From Schistosoma mansoni (taxonomy: Eukaryota; Platyhelminthes; Trematoda; Strigeidida; Schistosomatidae): a stretch of DNA of 64,000 bases. Shown one piece after another: positions 22,480 to 36,600 of the stretch (the stretch's first letter is position 1; every line of letters starts with the position of its first letter). Where the stretch lies: contig NC_031502.1 of assembly GCF_000237925.1 (NCBI RefSeq), positions 558,001-622,000 of the forward strand. The letters are read 5' to 3'. The position numbers and the translations under genes were made by a program. The notes beneath the pieces were generated by a model that was not told the origin of the DNA, searched no databases, and saw only the letters and a list, made by a program, of their open reading frames with translations.

Positions 22480-25200
22480 GGTGTCGGACCTCTCAAGGAG
22501 AATATTTAACGGCTCTAGATTCTAATGAATTAATTAGTGGTTTATAACCCGCATAAACTATGACTTCCCTGCCTTCCAACATGTGTCGGAAATGTCTAAT
22601 GGTTAGGCAGACTGCGAGAAGTTCTCGTGCGAATGTAGAATATCTCGTCTCCGCTACAGCGAGTCTTTTTGAGAAGAGCGTGGTCGGTTTCCAGGCGTTT
22701 TCAACCAGTTTGTTGTGGAAACAACCCACTGCTTCCTTCAAAGAATCCACCATCAAAGAGAGTGGGGTATGGGGATTCGGATGTGTCAACGTAGATGCTT
22801 GAGCCAGCTTATTCTTTAGCTATTTAACAGCCTGAACAACGTCAGAAGTCAACTCAGATTATTTTGGTTTTCCTTTAGAGGAATCTGTCAAAGGTTGCAT
22901 TAATTGTGCACAACTACGTGTGAATCTACGATTAAAGTTAACCAAACCCAGAAAAACTCTAGGTTGTGTTAGAGAAATTGGTGTTAGGTATTGCTTGATA
23001 TTTCCCACTTCTTCTTTGACCACTGTGATCCTCTCTGGGCTTATTGCGTGTCCGAGAAATTCTGGAGTTTGAACACTGAAAACACACTCTGATATATGTA
23101 GATTCCATTCTCATTTAGCCGATTTAACACTGCTCTCACGTGCTGTTCGTGTGACTTTGAATTCGAGCTGGCAATTAACAAACCTTCTATATACCCCTGT
23201 TCAAAAGGCGTATCCCGAAGTAAGTTGTCCATAGATCTTTGAACCGCTGCTGCCGCGTTTTTCAGACTGAATAGCGTGTGTGCAAACTCTAGTAGTCCAG
23301 AAGATGTAGCGATAGCTGTCTTAGGGATATCTTCCTCAGCTGCTAGGATATTGTGATATGCCTTTACCAAGTCGACTTCAGTAAGTATGTTCTTACCCTG
23401 TAAGCAGTTTGTAAAATCTTGGATATGGGGTGTTGGGTACATGTCTGATACTGTCCGATAGTTGAGGGATCTGTAATCTCTGTACGGTCTCCAGTCGCCT
23501 TCACTTTTCTTTGGGATCATATGCAAGGGGGATGCCCACTGGCTATAGGACGGATAATATCCAGCTGTAACATGTGGCCGAATTCGTCTCTAGTGACTTT
23601 AAGCTTGCCTGGCATACACAAGTGCGCCTTCAGTTTCGATCGTATGAATTACCTTTAGTTTACTTTTGGGAGGCTGAGGATTCGGTTTGATTAGGCTTAG
23701 AAATTCTGCCAGTGTATCCTAAAATTTAGCAGTTGTTACTGGCGGAATTCGCATCAAATTGAAAGAAATGACTTGACTTTTTTATCTTTTGTTTAACTAG
23801 AATTTTCTTTCAGTGTCAACTACAAATTCATGTCTTTCTGAAACTTCCACTCCCAGTATTGCCAGATCTAAATTGGCTGTGGTAAATACCAAGAGGAATC
23901 GCCTCCTGAATCCCAAATCTAGTGTCGAAGTTTTCTGCCCAAACGTAGCGATTTTAGCCTTGTTAGCAGCCTGAAGTATAACTGGGTAAGTTTCTAGATA
24001 CAGCTCAGTTTGGTTCTGAGGAATGTTACAAAGGGCAGCACTAATACCTATCAAAGAGTGCAAGTCTGAATTTCTATCTCTGACATAAAACAAACGATTG
24101 TTTAGACACCCCTTCTCAGTCATCGCAACTTCGGTAGAGGCTATTCGTTTCCCACATTATTAGGAGTCTGTTTAGACTAGGCACATGGTTTACTGAACCT
24201 ACTTGATTTAACACCAAACTTCCAATGATACCATCAGAGCCGTCCAGACAGTCTGGGTGTTTGTGACCTAGTCTGTGACTTGGATTTCCATTGCTGTGGT
24301 GACCTGCTCCCGTTTCTTTGACCTATTTGCATCTATGCGACAGCCTCAGTGAGACTTTTAACACTCACAATGAATTATGCTATGGCAGAATCTGTAGTAG
24401 TATTGGTCCTAACCCCATAATCACCAAAGCTGAAGATGAGATAGCGTGCAAAATGCATGTTCAACAATTAACGCTAAGAGAAGATTAAAAATAGAGAAAG
24501 TGGGAATATTCACTTGAGATTCAATTGGTTGACCTTGCATGAGTGGTTATTCTTGTGTAACAACTTTTCTATTGATATTAAATTTATTGTTCTATCTTCA
24601 GCCTAGGTGTGTTCTACATCATATATTCTTGATCACGATAGAACGAGTTAGTGTGGACAATGATGTGATTTCCACTTTAAGATCTTATAGATTAGGCAGT
24701 CACATCATGACAAATCTACAAGTTTAGGATTAGGTATATTATTAGAGCAGTACTAGTAAAGAAGTAGACCATAATTATACTAATCTTTCTGTGTATCATG
24801 TACCGTACGTCATCTAGTTGGGTGATCTCTTTCCACTATTCTATCTGCTACACGCGCTAAATGAGATATTGGGGTGTCAGGGTCTCGTGTATCTTTACAG
24901 TGCTGGATATGGGAGAGCTTGTATCCATTCTTGTTTTAGGAATGCTTCACCTACTGTGTTGTCGCCCCCCAAGACTTGGAGGTGGAGTAAAAACTGTGAT
25001 CGCGGCTTACCACCTAATGTTTCTCCTAGGAAAAGCCTTTGGATTCTTTGGCTGTCGGATGAAGATAGACGATTCATTATCTCTAGTCTTAAAATAGTGT
25101 GTGGTGGACTTAAAATCAAGTCGCGGAATTCACTGGTGACTGAAATTGGAAAGACAGAGTATAAATCTCGATAGAGAACACCCTCAGACTTAATATCGTG
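22480..25200 (-). mobile_element. Old Gypsy-type LTR retrotransposon fossil
   Basis: Reading the minus strand from right to left, parts appear in the normal order: a capsid-like gag stretch (about 25120-24895), protease-like sequence (about 24120-23800), reverse transcriptase (about 23526-23041) and RNase H (about 22790-22490). It resembles the CsRn1/Boudicca branch known from flukes. No LTR pair or integrase was recognised. It is broken in several places and looks old. Confidence 0.8.
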
Positions 25201-26440
25201 TCACACGAAATAATGCTCCAGTTAAGCGAACCACAACTCAAGATCACTATGGTCAAATTCTGGGAGTCCGACTTTCATAGTCATAACACTGCCTATCTCT
25301 ACCGGTTGAAGATCCAAACTCTAGATCCAACTACGTTTGGCTGTTGAATAACTGTCGAGTAAAAGTAAAGACACGCGGACCACAATCGAAATCAGAACAA
25401 AGTGATTGGGTAGCAACGGTTCTAAACAAATATTACCACACAATTATTCAACCAACAATTGATCCCAAATAATCGAATGCTCCAAAAAATAAGTGTTATT
25501 CTATCCTTCCTGGATAGATCAAGTAAGGAATGCGTTCCAAATGTTGCTTTATAACACAGAAAGTTTCCAATTCTGGGAAAGTGCTCCAATTAACAACCAA
25601 AATGTACGATCCCAGTCATATCAAGCAACACGGTCAAAGATGGAACAATCAATATGGCAGCCGACAGAATAATATCAATTAAAACAACTTAGATACACTT
25701 CCAGAAGAAATATAGAAACTCAATGAAAGCGATAGAAAAACTGAGAAAACTATTACGAAATTAAACATTACAGTCTTAATTGGCATCAAAAAGATTAACA
25801 ATAATGTACAAATAAAGAAAATATAAAGAAGAAGTTGCAGAGGTATACATGGAGGGATTTTCACCTTCAAAATGGATCTTACACCGGTGACAAATTACAT
25901 TTATCCTCCATCCTTTCACTTAGGATTGAGTTCAACGAGTGGTATATGACCAATATAGTAATATAATATAATAATAATAATATGAACGGGGTAAAATAGT
26001 GATTACAACACAAATACTTTGCGACAAAAAAATAATAAATATGTAGGTGCGAAATTTGTGTTAGCGATAATCAGAGGTTTTACTTCAACGATTAGGCGAA
26101 TAATGATAGTATTAATAACAACAACAGGTAAAACAGAATTTAAATTTTCGTCCGAAATAGGGATCGCCAATTTCGCTTCGGTAAGTACCCCTCATTATGC
26201 CAGAAGAAGAAACCACACTAGTAGTGGATGGGTTCAGTGGAGCGCGAGGTTGTCTTTTCAAACACGCAAGGCTTTTTAACATTCAATATAGAACCAGTTG
26301 GAAATATAATGTCTGTACAAATTAAATAGGTGAATGACTACTTGAGCTATAATGTTTTGACATTTACTCAGACGTTTGCGGCCAAATGTCAACCAGTCAA
26401 CTTAAGTTGTTACAAAGTCGTTTACTCATAGCAAAAACCA
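25200..26440. other. Intergenic DNA
   Basis: Nothing is supported here apart from AT-rich and ATA-rich low-complexity sequence near 25955-25985. Confidence 0.4.
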
Positions 26441-26800
26441 GTCTGTTATAATGAAGTGATACCTATCGGCTTCAGCTTATTGATACAATATGTGTGCCTG
26501 ACCCTGTCAAGAGCTCTGGGGAAATCAGTGTGTGTAGTAAACGGAAAATCGGAGTGCATAAGCAATTTCTTTCTAAATACCAGATTACAAAGTACTTTCG
26601 TGAAATATTGGAACCACTCATTAGATATATCATCTGCACATCTTCCATCATTTTTACAACTCCGTTGTTGTTATAATTCTTTTCTATTTCGCTTTCTGCT
26701 TTCATTACTTGAATCTTCCTAATCTTCTGTAGGCATGTATTTCGCTTCCTATTGGTGCTACATACTACCTATGTCTATCAACGTGGGTGGTATACACCAC
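26440..26800 (-). repeat. R270 repeat, copy 2
   Basis: The minus strand matches the R270 family, with GTGGTGTATACCACCCACGT at its start and ATGTGCAGATGATATATC inside. It is divergent. Confidence 0.5.
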
Positions 26801-29515
26801 AGGAGTGCCACATCCACTTTCTCCTTGCGATCGAGGATGGTGCTCTATGCCTCCAGTTCAACCACTATGGCGGCGCTACAGAGCTGTCAGTTCCAGAAAC
26901 TGTGTGCCTGTGATAAAGTCAGTCTGCACGTAACAACAAGTCGTCCATGCCGACTATTTTAGGGATTCTGTACCCTTTGGAGGTATTTCAAGTGCTAGCG
27001 GCCAATAACTTTGAAGGCTCATTGTGTCTTCCTCCTTAGAAACTGAATGTGAAGTGTGTTAGCTCCTAGAACTTTGAGACACAGCTTTGAATTAGTGAAC
27101 GTGAGAACAAATCACTAGGGAGTATTGCCTAGACTGAAGCCGCTTCTCTCGATATAACAGGATAACTCATACCCAGACCGGAAGAAGTGTCCTTATTCAG
27201 ATGTTGCAGTATCTCACATGCCGACCAAATACTTAGGTTTAATCCTAAAATTTTTGTTGAATTGCAAGTGAAGCCATCGCCAAAGTAAGTTGGAGGTGAC
27301 GGTTGTGAAGATACCACAGGTATTGTAATTTGATAACACTTTATCAGTAACACCTATGATTGAATCGCGCCCATCCAGTGAAATCAAAGGTCAGAAGCGA
27401 GAGGATTCGAAGATACATTTGACAGATTATCAATATATCGAGAAGTAACTGACCTAAACTGACTAGTGATCTCAGGAGACGTTGAGCACGCTGTTCCAAA
27501 TCGTGGTCTGGTTCAGATGCATGACCGAGCGCCTTCAGCTAAGTGAGTCCATTAATACTAATGTGGTCAGCATCCAATGTCGAACACTTACAGAGCTATT
27601 GATTTGGGAGATTTATTTACCACTAAAGTTGAAACGTCTGAAAACACTGTTTTGCTAGGTGATTTGAGGCAACACAGTCGTTGTTAGTTAGGTCATTATA
27701 ACCCACACAACCAGTAGACTTCGGCCTAGGTTTGTCGAGGAGAAGCTGCACGTAAAAATACAATTTTTAGATTGGGGACAAAATTTTTGATCAGCCTGAT
27801 CTGATAATGGAGTTTATCATCTCTCGGTGCATTTGTGAACCGGTTTCTTGTTGTTTGAACTTGCAGTATGTACCGTCACAACTTATTTGTCTGCACTTCT
27901 CTCAGTAGAATGCTCTGAATTTCAACCTTCAAAGAGTGAGATTTTTCGTGAATTTAAGTTGTTTGAAAGGTTTGGGGACTGTTTGAGGAACAGACTGATT
28001 TATAGTACGTAAAGTCGTGTGCAGTAAGAAATCCCAGTGACGACCAACGTCCAATTAAAAATAGGGTTCTCAGTCCATATGATGCTAATTTTCCATTAAA
28101 GCCGGCGCATATAACCATTTGGCATTCCAAAGCCTGCTTTCGGCAGGATGTTTTAGCTCGAAGGCGTAATTACTTTTTCCCATGGAAGTATTCTTACGTA
28201 TTTCGTAACTCCTAAAACTACTCGTTTCACTTGTGGGGATTTTATAAACAGATAATACCTTCCGTCCATAATTTATTTTCTGAGCAGCCGAAATGGAGAC
28301 CCATCATATGTATCTGATCGTATTTGTTAGAATCGGCCAATACAGTTACTATCCTTTCGAAAAACCAAAATCGTTTAAAGTGGCGGGTTGCACGTATTTT
28401 TTGGTTCGTAGTGATGTTTGTTTCTCAAAGTTTGTTTACTTTTCTATAATATATGTAAATAGCCTAAGTCGTATATGTTGCTATTACAAATATACTTATG
28501 TTTTAGTCAAGTCAGCAGGAATTGTTGACTTTGGACCAAGTAAACGTCTTTTCGGACGAACTACCAACGTAAGTTTCTGCAATATCTGTCCTGTCTTAAT
28601 ATGAATTAGTCCTACTTTCATTAGGTTTGGCACTGTGTTCTTATGCTCCCAGAACTGTGTTCATTGTTTGGTTTCTTGTCCGTATCTCTCACCGAAAAGT
28701 GTTGTCTTAGCACAAATGTCTAGAACCGATCATGGCTTTTAAGGGATGCTTCGTCTTCCATCATACCGATCTTTACTTCCTATCTAAAATAAACTCAGTT
28801 ATTTCTGAGTATCTGACCTGACTTATATATTAAAGCGTAGACAATCATATTAGTCATACTTTGTTTAGCTGCTTTGATATATCTAAGCAGTATGAAGTAT
28901 ATTTACATTCCTCTGAGATAAGGATAGTCTGTAAGCCAAATTTAGCAATGCAGCGGGCTTGTGTAACAGTTTACTGCTCGTGGCTCTCAGTGATGGAGTA
29001 CGAGTTAATGTATTAGGTGTTGTGTAGGGAGTAAGTGAACTACTCGACTGTCCAGACTAGATTTCAAAGAATAGAATTAGTGTGTATATGAAGAATCAAA
29101 GCCCTCACTCTAACAACCCTCCTCTTTTCCTTAAATTTGTACACCCTATTACCTGACATTGTGATCCATGGATGAAAATATCAAAGAATCCATATTTTGT
29201 ACAGTTTAAGATATCCTTCAATGCCATCCTGTAATTAAAAAGTACTTGGATCTTATAAAAAGCTGACAAATTTTTTGTGAAGATACATCATTTGTTTGGT
29301 GGCTGGGAGATCCGGTTTTAGTTGTTGAGTTATGGGCCATTTTCCAACCCTCCACGGTAGTACCGTTAAACCTTGCAGGCGGTGTAACTCAAGTATGACT
29401 TGATAAACATGTGTATGGTTACCGATTTACATTTAATAATAAAAAGGTGACAGTTTTGAGGGGGAAAGAATCCAATGAGTAATTCGTCCAGGTCTCAGTT
29501 ATCGGTACAGATTTA
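26800..29515. other. Intergenic DNA, no supported gene
   Basis: A possible exon with AG and GTAAGT borders lies at about 28519-28567 but could not be tied to a protein. No named repeat was recognised. Confidence 0.35.
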
Positions 29516-29993
29516 GTTTATTTATTTAAACACAAACATCGGTACGAAGAGGCACCGAAATATGTGCCGTACACAAAGTAGTCAGTCAGTTTGTGTTTGG
29601 GCTGAGACGCTGTCCGAATGCCTAAGACAAAACAGGTGGTTTCCTTAGAGGGCCACAGCTCGAACCTTCGGCACAGGTCTTATCCACAAGGCAGTGGTGC
29701 AACGTTAGGAGATGCAGTCCCATGGTAGCTTATACGCCATTTGTTCCCTTGGAATTCTGGAGTCCGTGTGTTCCGTTGGTTCAAAAATCAAGGTTTTCCA
29801 ACTTCCCTAGGTGAATCCTGTTTACGCGCCGGATATTCAATTTTCCTCTATTTCTTAGACAACAACCTCTCTGCGAAAAGGCAGTAAATAGGGTTTCCCG
29901 AAAGTGGTTATATACGCGTAGCCATATGAAAGCATTTCGTGAGGGTGTGTGGGCTCTTTCCACCGTCTGGCGTACCAGGAGATTCGGGGGCAT
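29516..29993 (-). mobile_element. L-family retroelement
   Basis: It has the tail TTTATTTATTTAAACAC (read on plus) and the family start TGCCCCCGAATCTCC on the minus strand. Possible target duplication with mismatches: ATCGGTACAGAT at 29501 and ATCGGTATAAAT at 29994. Confidence 0.65.
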
Positions 29994-30001
29994 ATCGGTA
30001 T

Positions 30002-30632
30002 AAATACACTGATATAATATTGGAGTTTGCACCAAATAGAGAGAGCATCTAGAGTAGATTGTTGGTTTTATTTATGAAGACGGTTGGCGTAATTTGAACG
30101 TATTCAAGACCACCAAGATCTCTTCACCGTCTTCTAGAGTTCAGGTCACTGGTTTTTGTCTAGACATACCGTCTTGATATTACTGTAGTGTGAAGTTTCA
30201 AAGCAGATTTCGTCTACCTTGGGGATTTGTCACTCAATAGAAAGTTACCATACTCACCTTCGATATGGTTAATCACATGAGATAGTTTAGTCAATTCTAT
30301 TAATCTAGTTTTTTGTGGCAAGTATTTCAAACTTAGTTCAACCCAGTTACCAGGTATAAACAATCGTCCGCTCTGATGTTATTTACCCCTAAGTACTTCA
30401 TGGGAATCTTAAAATGACCAGGTATAGGCTTATTTAGTCAATCTTGAGCCATGTTTCTTGTTAATACTAGCTGCCCAAATCTAAGTACGTAGAATAAAGA
30501 TCGGACCCACTCTGAGTGAAAGTCAAGGGGTTCAAACACTAACCTGTCCATGATTTGTTATGCTCCTTAGCTTTAGTTTTTAGATTTCCATTCACCTACT
30601 ACTGGTTAGTCTTATTTATTGGTATTTTTCAG
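30002..30632. other. Region upstream of RACGAP1
   Basis: No repeat was recognised. A TTTTTCAG acceptor at 30632 precedes the exon that holds the RACGAP1 start. It could be the acceptor for a 5' UTR intron or for spliced-leader trans-splicing, which is common in flukes. Confidence 0.4.
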
Positions 30633-30669
30633 GTGCCTGGATTTATTTCCACAGATCTGACAATAACTG

Positions 30670-33600
30670 ATGGCAGCCGGAAGGCTTATAAAACGAAAAA
30701 ACAAATCAACGAGTTTCCAAACGCTATTTGATCAAATACTGTGCCGATCAGAAAAGGTAACCTAATTGGTACTGTGTATAAATAAATTTAGTTATATAAA
30801 GGATCTGTTAAGTCAGACGAAAATATACTACAACTGTTAGATGTTTTGGACAATTGTCGTAATAAGTGGAAAAGTACTTTCATAAAACTATATTCCGTTC
30901 TGCGCGTCCAAAAGTCAGAAGTTAAGCGACTGACAAATTTACAGGTAAGTTTATTGTTACTTCTTGTACTGTCCAGGCCCACACCCAGGCTATGTTCGAA
31001 GCTGAAGTTCAGAAACGGCGTCGTATAGAACGATCAAGGAAATCTCTTGAACGCAAGATTAATATGATAAGACAAGTGCTGCTCGTTAATGATGTTGATA
31101 GCGCCAGACGTCATCTTGATGCAATTGACCTTTCGACGGATGAAATCAACCAGTCTTGTAATGAATGGTCAGTAGGTTCTCCGGTTGAACACGCCAATAC
31201 ACCTATCCATTCGGAGTGTGCTGTCAAAAAAGGCCGTAATAGGTAGGGTTATTCTATATCCACTCATTTTCCCCCCTAGATATAACCTATTCTCAATATA
31301 GTATCAATTTTTATGTCTAGATTTAATGTTAAGCTTGACGTGAATGACGACTTTTTTCTTAGCTGTGTTGTGAGAATGCATCATGAACTGATTATTTAAG
31401 TTCTGTTTTAAGAAGATTATTTTCTGAAGCTTACCCTCATCCTTAGGAAAGCGGTTTAACCACCAGCAGTGATAACTGTAGTCTCTAATGTCCATAGAAC
31501 GGAACCGTTCTGGAAGGTGCATTGGGACTTGATTTCAGCAAAATGCTCCCTTCAGATATCTAGTATTTTCAACCTAGTTTTCTTACGATTCGTCTAGGCC
31601 AGCAGCTAAGTTATCATTAAAATCCAAATGTGAACATATTAATCCCTTCATTTCCCCTAAGCAAATCTTACCAGGATGATATTCAACAGTATTTTTCGTC
31701 TATTCGGAAAGCACGATTGATTTGAATTTGTAGCTTAGTTGCCTGCCAATTAAATTTCACAACCTGTGATAACTACAGGTATTTAGACTACATATTGAGT
31801 TCTAAGTAACGTGATTGTAGACCTTGAATAGCATGACTTAGAATCAGTTCAATTGGTGTAGATTCACTCATTACATCATCCAAATTTTCACTATACTTTG
31901 TACTTACATTTTTTGAATTAAAATAGGCTCTAATTTATTTAACATATTTTCTGTTGAATGTGATCAGTCTATTTCTGTACCAGGTTTTACATACTACCCA
32001 TTTGTCTCTGTTCATCATGTTGCTAGAGGCAATAGTAAACAGTAATTCAAATGAATTACTTTGTTATTTTCTTTTAAATACTAGATATAATTAAATTTCA
32101 CTTTTTACCCTCGACCCATATCCTTGTTTGCTTTCATGGTTGTTTTTTTCTGGTGTAGTACAAATATGTATGCTTACACTAATTCTTATGTGTACGTAGT
32201 TCTGTGGTACTGAATCCGTCTATATACCCAGTTTAACGTCATTCAGTATCAGCTAAATTTATTAGCTCTTGATTGAGATCTGACCAAACCACACTAAACG
32301 GAGTAAATAAATATTTCCGAAGAAATGTGATTTCACTACGATATGGCAACTGTCAGTGGTTTATATCAATGTCACCACTGGGCAGTTAAGTTAAATATAT
32401 AGTTCTTATATATAAAATATATGGCCTCTGATAGGGAAGTCCTACTCACTGCCTACCTCCTCGTGACGTTACTGTTGTTTACGAAATTCAGAGGACGAAA
32501 AACGAATGTCTGGCACTTTAACCGGGTTGGTGGACACGGAGGGACCACCTAGGGGAGTTGGAAAACCCTGATTCCAGACCAATGGTGCACATGGGCTCCA
32601 GTATCCTGAGGGAACAAATGGCGTATGAATCAGTCATTGGTGACTGGCTACCATGTGACTGCATCTCCTCACGACGCTCCACTGCCTTGTGGATCAGATC
32701 TTTAGGTCGAAGGCTCCGAGTGTGGCCCCCTAAGAAAACCACCTGTTTCGGTTTAGGCACCCGGGCGGTATCACAGTCCTCACACAAATCAAATGAGATT
32801 TGTGTGGCACATATATATCTGGTGCCTCTTTGTACCAATATTTGTGTTTAAATAAATATATATAAAATATTCACCGATCCATTTTTAAATATTTCCAAAA
32901 GAAGTATATTTATTGTGGCAAATCCAAATCTTAGTTGTTAACCTTTGTCTAGACAACCAAGTTATATTGCTTATTGTTGCATTTTATCTAACAGTCAGCT
33001 TGTTATGAAAAATTTTGTTAACTGTTTTCCCGCCTAGATGCTGTTCTAAAACGATAGTTAGTATCATAGAATTTCTTATTATTACAGTGAAAGTTGGTAT
33101 TTTTATTTAATCTGCTTTACGAGCTTATCACTGTAGTAAATTCATTTTCTGAGTATCAGATTTCAATATTAATTCTATTTAACTTTATATATCTTGATGT
33201 ATTAATGTTTAATACTTAACTTTCTATTGCCTGTAACTTTTGGGTTTAATTTAATTCCATAGCGGTCGCATATCGAAAAAATTGGGTAGAGCTAGTTCAG
33301 TCAGTCATACTGGTGCTGTCAGACGTTCTGCTACAAAACAAGAATTACGATGTGCTTCTGTGCAAAAGTTTATTGTACGTCGTTCAAGAGAAAATTTATC
33401 CTCAAAATCTCCACAAAATAGTGCACAGGTAAGAAAAGTATAGATGATTATTTTACTAGTGTTAAGTTGCATATTTTACAAGAAGCTTATTTGTATATAA
33501 ATCTGATCATGCGAGGAATCAGTCACCATGTGTATACACATAAAAATCTGGCTCACATTGTAAGTAACTAATACCCAGCCGCGTTACTTAAATTTTATGT

Positions 33601-36600
33601 CAGCATTTTAAGCAAGATTCTCAAATGCAACACGAAGAACACCAACCCAATCACACTTGATGGCGAAACCCTGGAAGAGGTGGAAACATTCACGTACTTG
33701 GGAAGCATCGTTGATAAACAAGGAGGATCGAATGCAGATATAAAGGTGAGGATTGGCAAAGCAAGGGCAGCATTTCTACAATTGAAGAACATATGGAACT
33801 CAAAACAACTGTCAACTAACTTCAAAGTGAGAATCTTTAATACGAATGTCAAGACAGTCCTGTACGGAGCTAAAACGTGGAAAACTACTACATCCATCGT
33901 CAAGAAGGTACAAGTATTTATAAACAGTTGTTTACGCAAAATACTCAACATTCACTGGCCAGGTACTATCAGCAACAGCGTTTTATGGGAGAGGACAAAC
34001 CAGCTTCCAGCTGAAGAGGAAATTAGGAAAAGACGTTGGAAGTGGATAGGACACACATTAAGGAAATCATCAATGTGCATTACAAGGCAATCCCTAACTT
34101 GGAATCCGGAAGGGAAGAGGAAAAGAGGAAGGTCAAAGAACACATTACGCCGTGAAATAGAAGCAGATATGAAAAGGATGAATAACAACTGGAACGAACT
34201 GGAAAGGATTGCCCAGGACATGGTTGGATGGAGAATGCTGGTGAGCGGCCTATGCTCCTCGACGAGGGGTAACAGGCGTAAGTAAGTAATTTTAAGTGTA
34301 ACTGTTATTTACAATTTAAAATGGTGAATTGCTAATACCGTTTTTTTCATTTTTTTTAAAATTTAGAGACTAGGAACCATAAATCGTTTAAATCGTCCTC
34401 ACAATTTTGTTTCACGAACTGTATTACGAATGGAATTGTGTAGTGCATGTGGTCGGCGCATTACTTTTGGTAAAGCTTCTTACAAATGCTTAGTTTGTCG
34501 TCTTGTAGTACATCCAGCGTGTCGACAACTGGTAATAGCCTAATTTTTCATATTTCTTCTGGTAACAAATTCGTATAACTTGACTCGTCTGTATAATTTA
34601 ACGCTCCCTCTGCATAAAACAGTGTTTCTGTAAAGAAAATAAACTAAGTTCCTTACTTGAAAACTATTGGTAGAGCCGTAGCCAATGTCAAACTGGCATC
34701 AGAATTGACAACAATTTGTGTTTTTCAGGACTTTCCCATTCTCTCCACTTTTATTTGACTTCGCCATAGGCATTCTGTTAAAGATAACGTCGTTCTATTG
34801 TCTATTATTTACCAGGAGACTTACTTATCAAATTAAAATATGAAAATAACGTGGTTTTGTTTGATAAGGGCACGAAATGTTGAGTCTTTTGAGGATCTTG
34901 AATACTGCGGGAGTATCTTTGGACTGCATTTCTTCTTGTTTAAACTCAAAACATCGCTGTAGGGACTGTTTTATGCCAATGATGAAACTGGTGATAAATT
35001 GTGTTATGCTTTCTCTTATTACAACCGAGCTACTGTTATTGCTTGGTATTCTGGGACTTTGTTTCACTCGACAGGTCCTCAAGTCAAAACACGATTGAAC
35101 AAGAACGTAATTTTATCCCAAATAATAAGGTTAGATGAAAGTAAGAATCTCAATAAGAAAAACGTTAGTATATTTATAATTTTCACATAAGATCCTAGAA
35201 CTCCTCCAAGTATTCACTAGCGCTGGTTGGCTAAGAAATAACCAGTCAGAGTACCTCAACACAACCCCGCACCGAACATGTTTTATTCCAGTCTATACCC
35301 TGCTAACAAGAAGTAAGATAGTCAAGTTCGTGTATGTTGGAATTATTGAGTGAACATTGTCGAGGTTATGCGTAGGATACTGAGCAGAAATGACAGATCA
35401 GACAGATATAATCAAAATAGAGCTTGAGATTTTCGTTGTTCCAAGTTGCCATACCATCTTAGCATAATCAGATGAAAATAACAGGAAAAACTAATTTTTG
35501 CTTCGCTTCTCTGTAGGCTAGTTTTTCTAATTATGTTGGTTTAATAGGCTATATATATATACGACTGTATTGCTCTGAATCTGTTGTCTACTTATGAGGT
35601 CATTGGAAACTGGAACTAACATTCAATTAACTACTGAATATTAAATGTATGATAATGTTTTGATATCAACGTGCTATTTATTCTAAGCCTATTATGTTGC
35701 AACTTGGAAATTTATCAGTAGATACGAAATCAGAAATTCGACTTTAAATGTTTACTGTACATATTATCAGTTCTCTTTAGAATATGAATTTATCTTTTTC
35801 CAACTATTTTCTGAAAATTTCCTATAGCTTATTCAAACTTGTGTACCACCAAGTGTACCACGCGCAAATTTCACTCCTCAAACAAGTCGCAATCTACCAA
35901 CACCCCATCACGTTTCTGCGTACATTCCTATTTCACCACTAACACAACCTCAAACTCATGGTTATGGGGATCCATTACTTCCTAGTCCGACATTTGCAAA
36001 TCGAATGAGATCGCGTAATTTAAGCTTGTCTTTATTATGTCCATCTGATCAGTTCCCACGAGTACCTGCACTGGTAATACATTGTGTGAATGAAGTTATG
36101 GCTCGTGGTATGAAAACTGTTGGACTCTATCGAGTCTCTGGTTCTGAAAAGCAAGTTCGAGGTATGTTTGGCTGAAGAATAGCTTAAAACATAATTTATT
36201 GTAACATTCTTGCTGACAGGATGGTTATATTAATTATCATTAGTGTATTGCGAAATTATGGGTATCTATTTGGTTGATTTGTTGTCTCTCGATTCAGCCA
36301 AGTGCATAACTCAAAGCTTATAAAAAACGTTTCATTTGTTGGGGTACAATTTGTCTGAATCTATTGTATTCGTCACGATTGTTGTTAATAAAATACCAAC
36401 AACTGTTACGTTGTGCTGTCATCCGATTCTAATACTGATATAGAAGCTTCCTATACTAAAGCCTAAACAGCTACTTGAGTGATAAGACCACGAGGGAAAA
36501 GTAAACAAACACTGAAATGCAGAAATATGTGTAAACACATCCATCTTCGTCTTTTAGAAAAGAAAGTCAGATCTTGACCAATAGCATGCTCTCATCGTTT

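Noticed and set aside
24818-25174. Plus-strand 118-codon frame
   Set aside because: The opposite strand reads a gag capsid-like stretch in the right place for the minus-strand Gypsy fossil; the plus frame is a shadow.
28293-28604. 103-codon frame METHHMYLIVFV as a gene
   Set aside because: No domain is recognised, it runs through a likely splice acceptor, and composition is that of non-coding DNA. Only a possible exon is kept as a weak finding.
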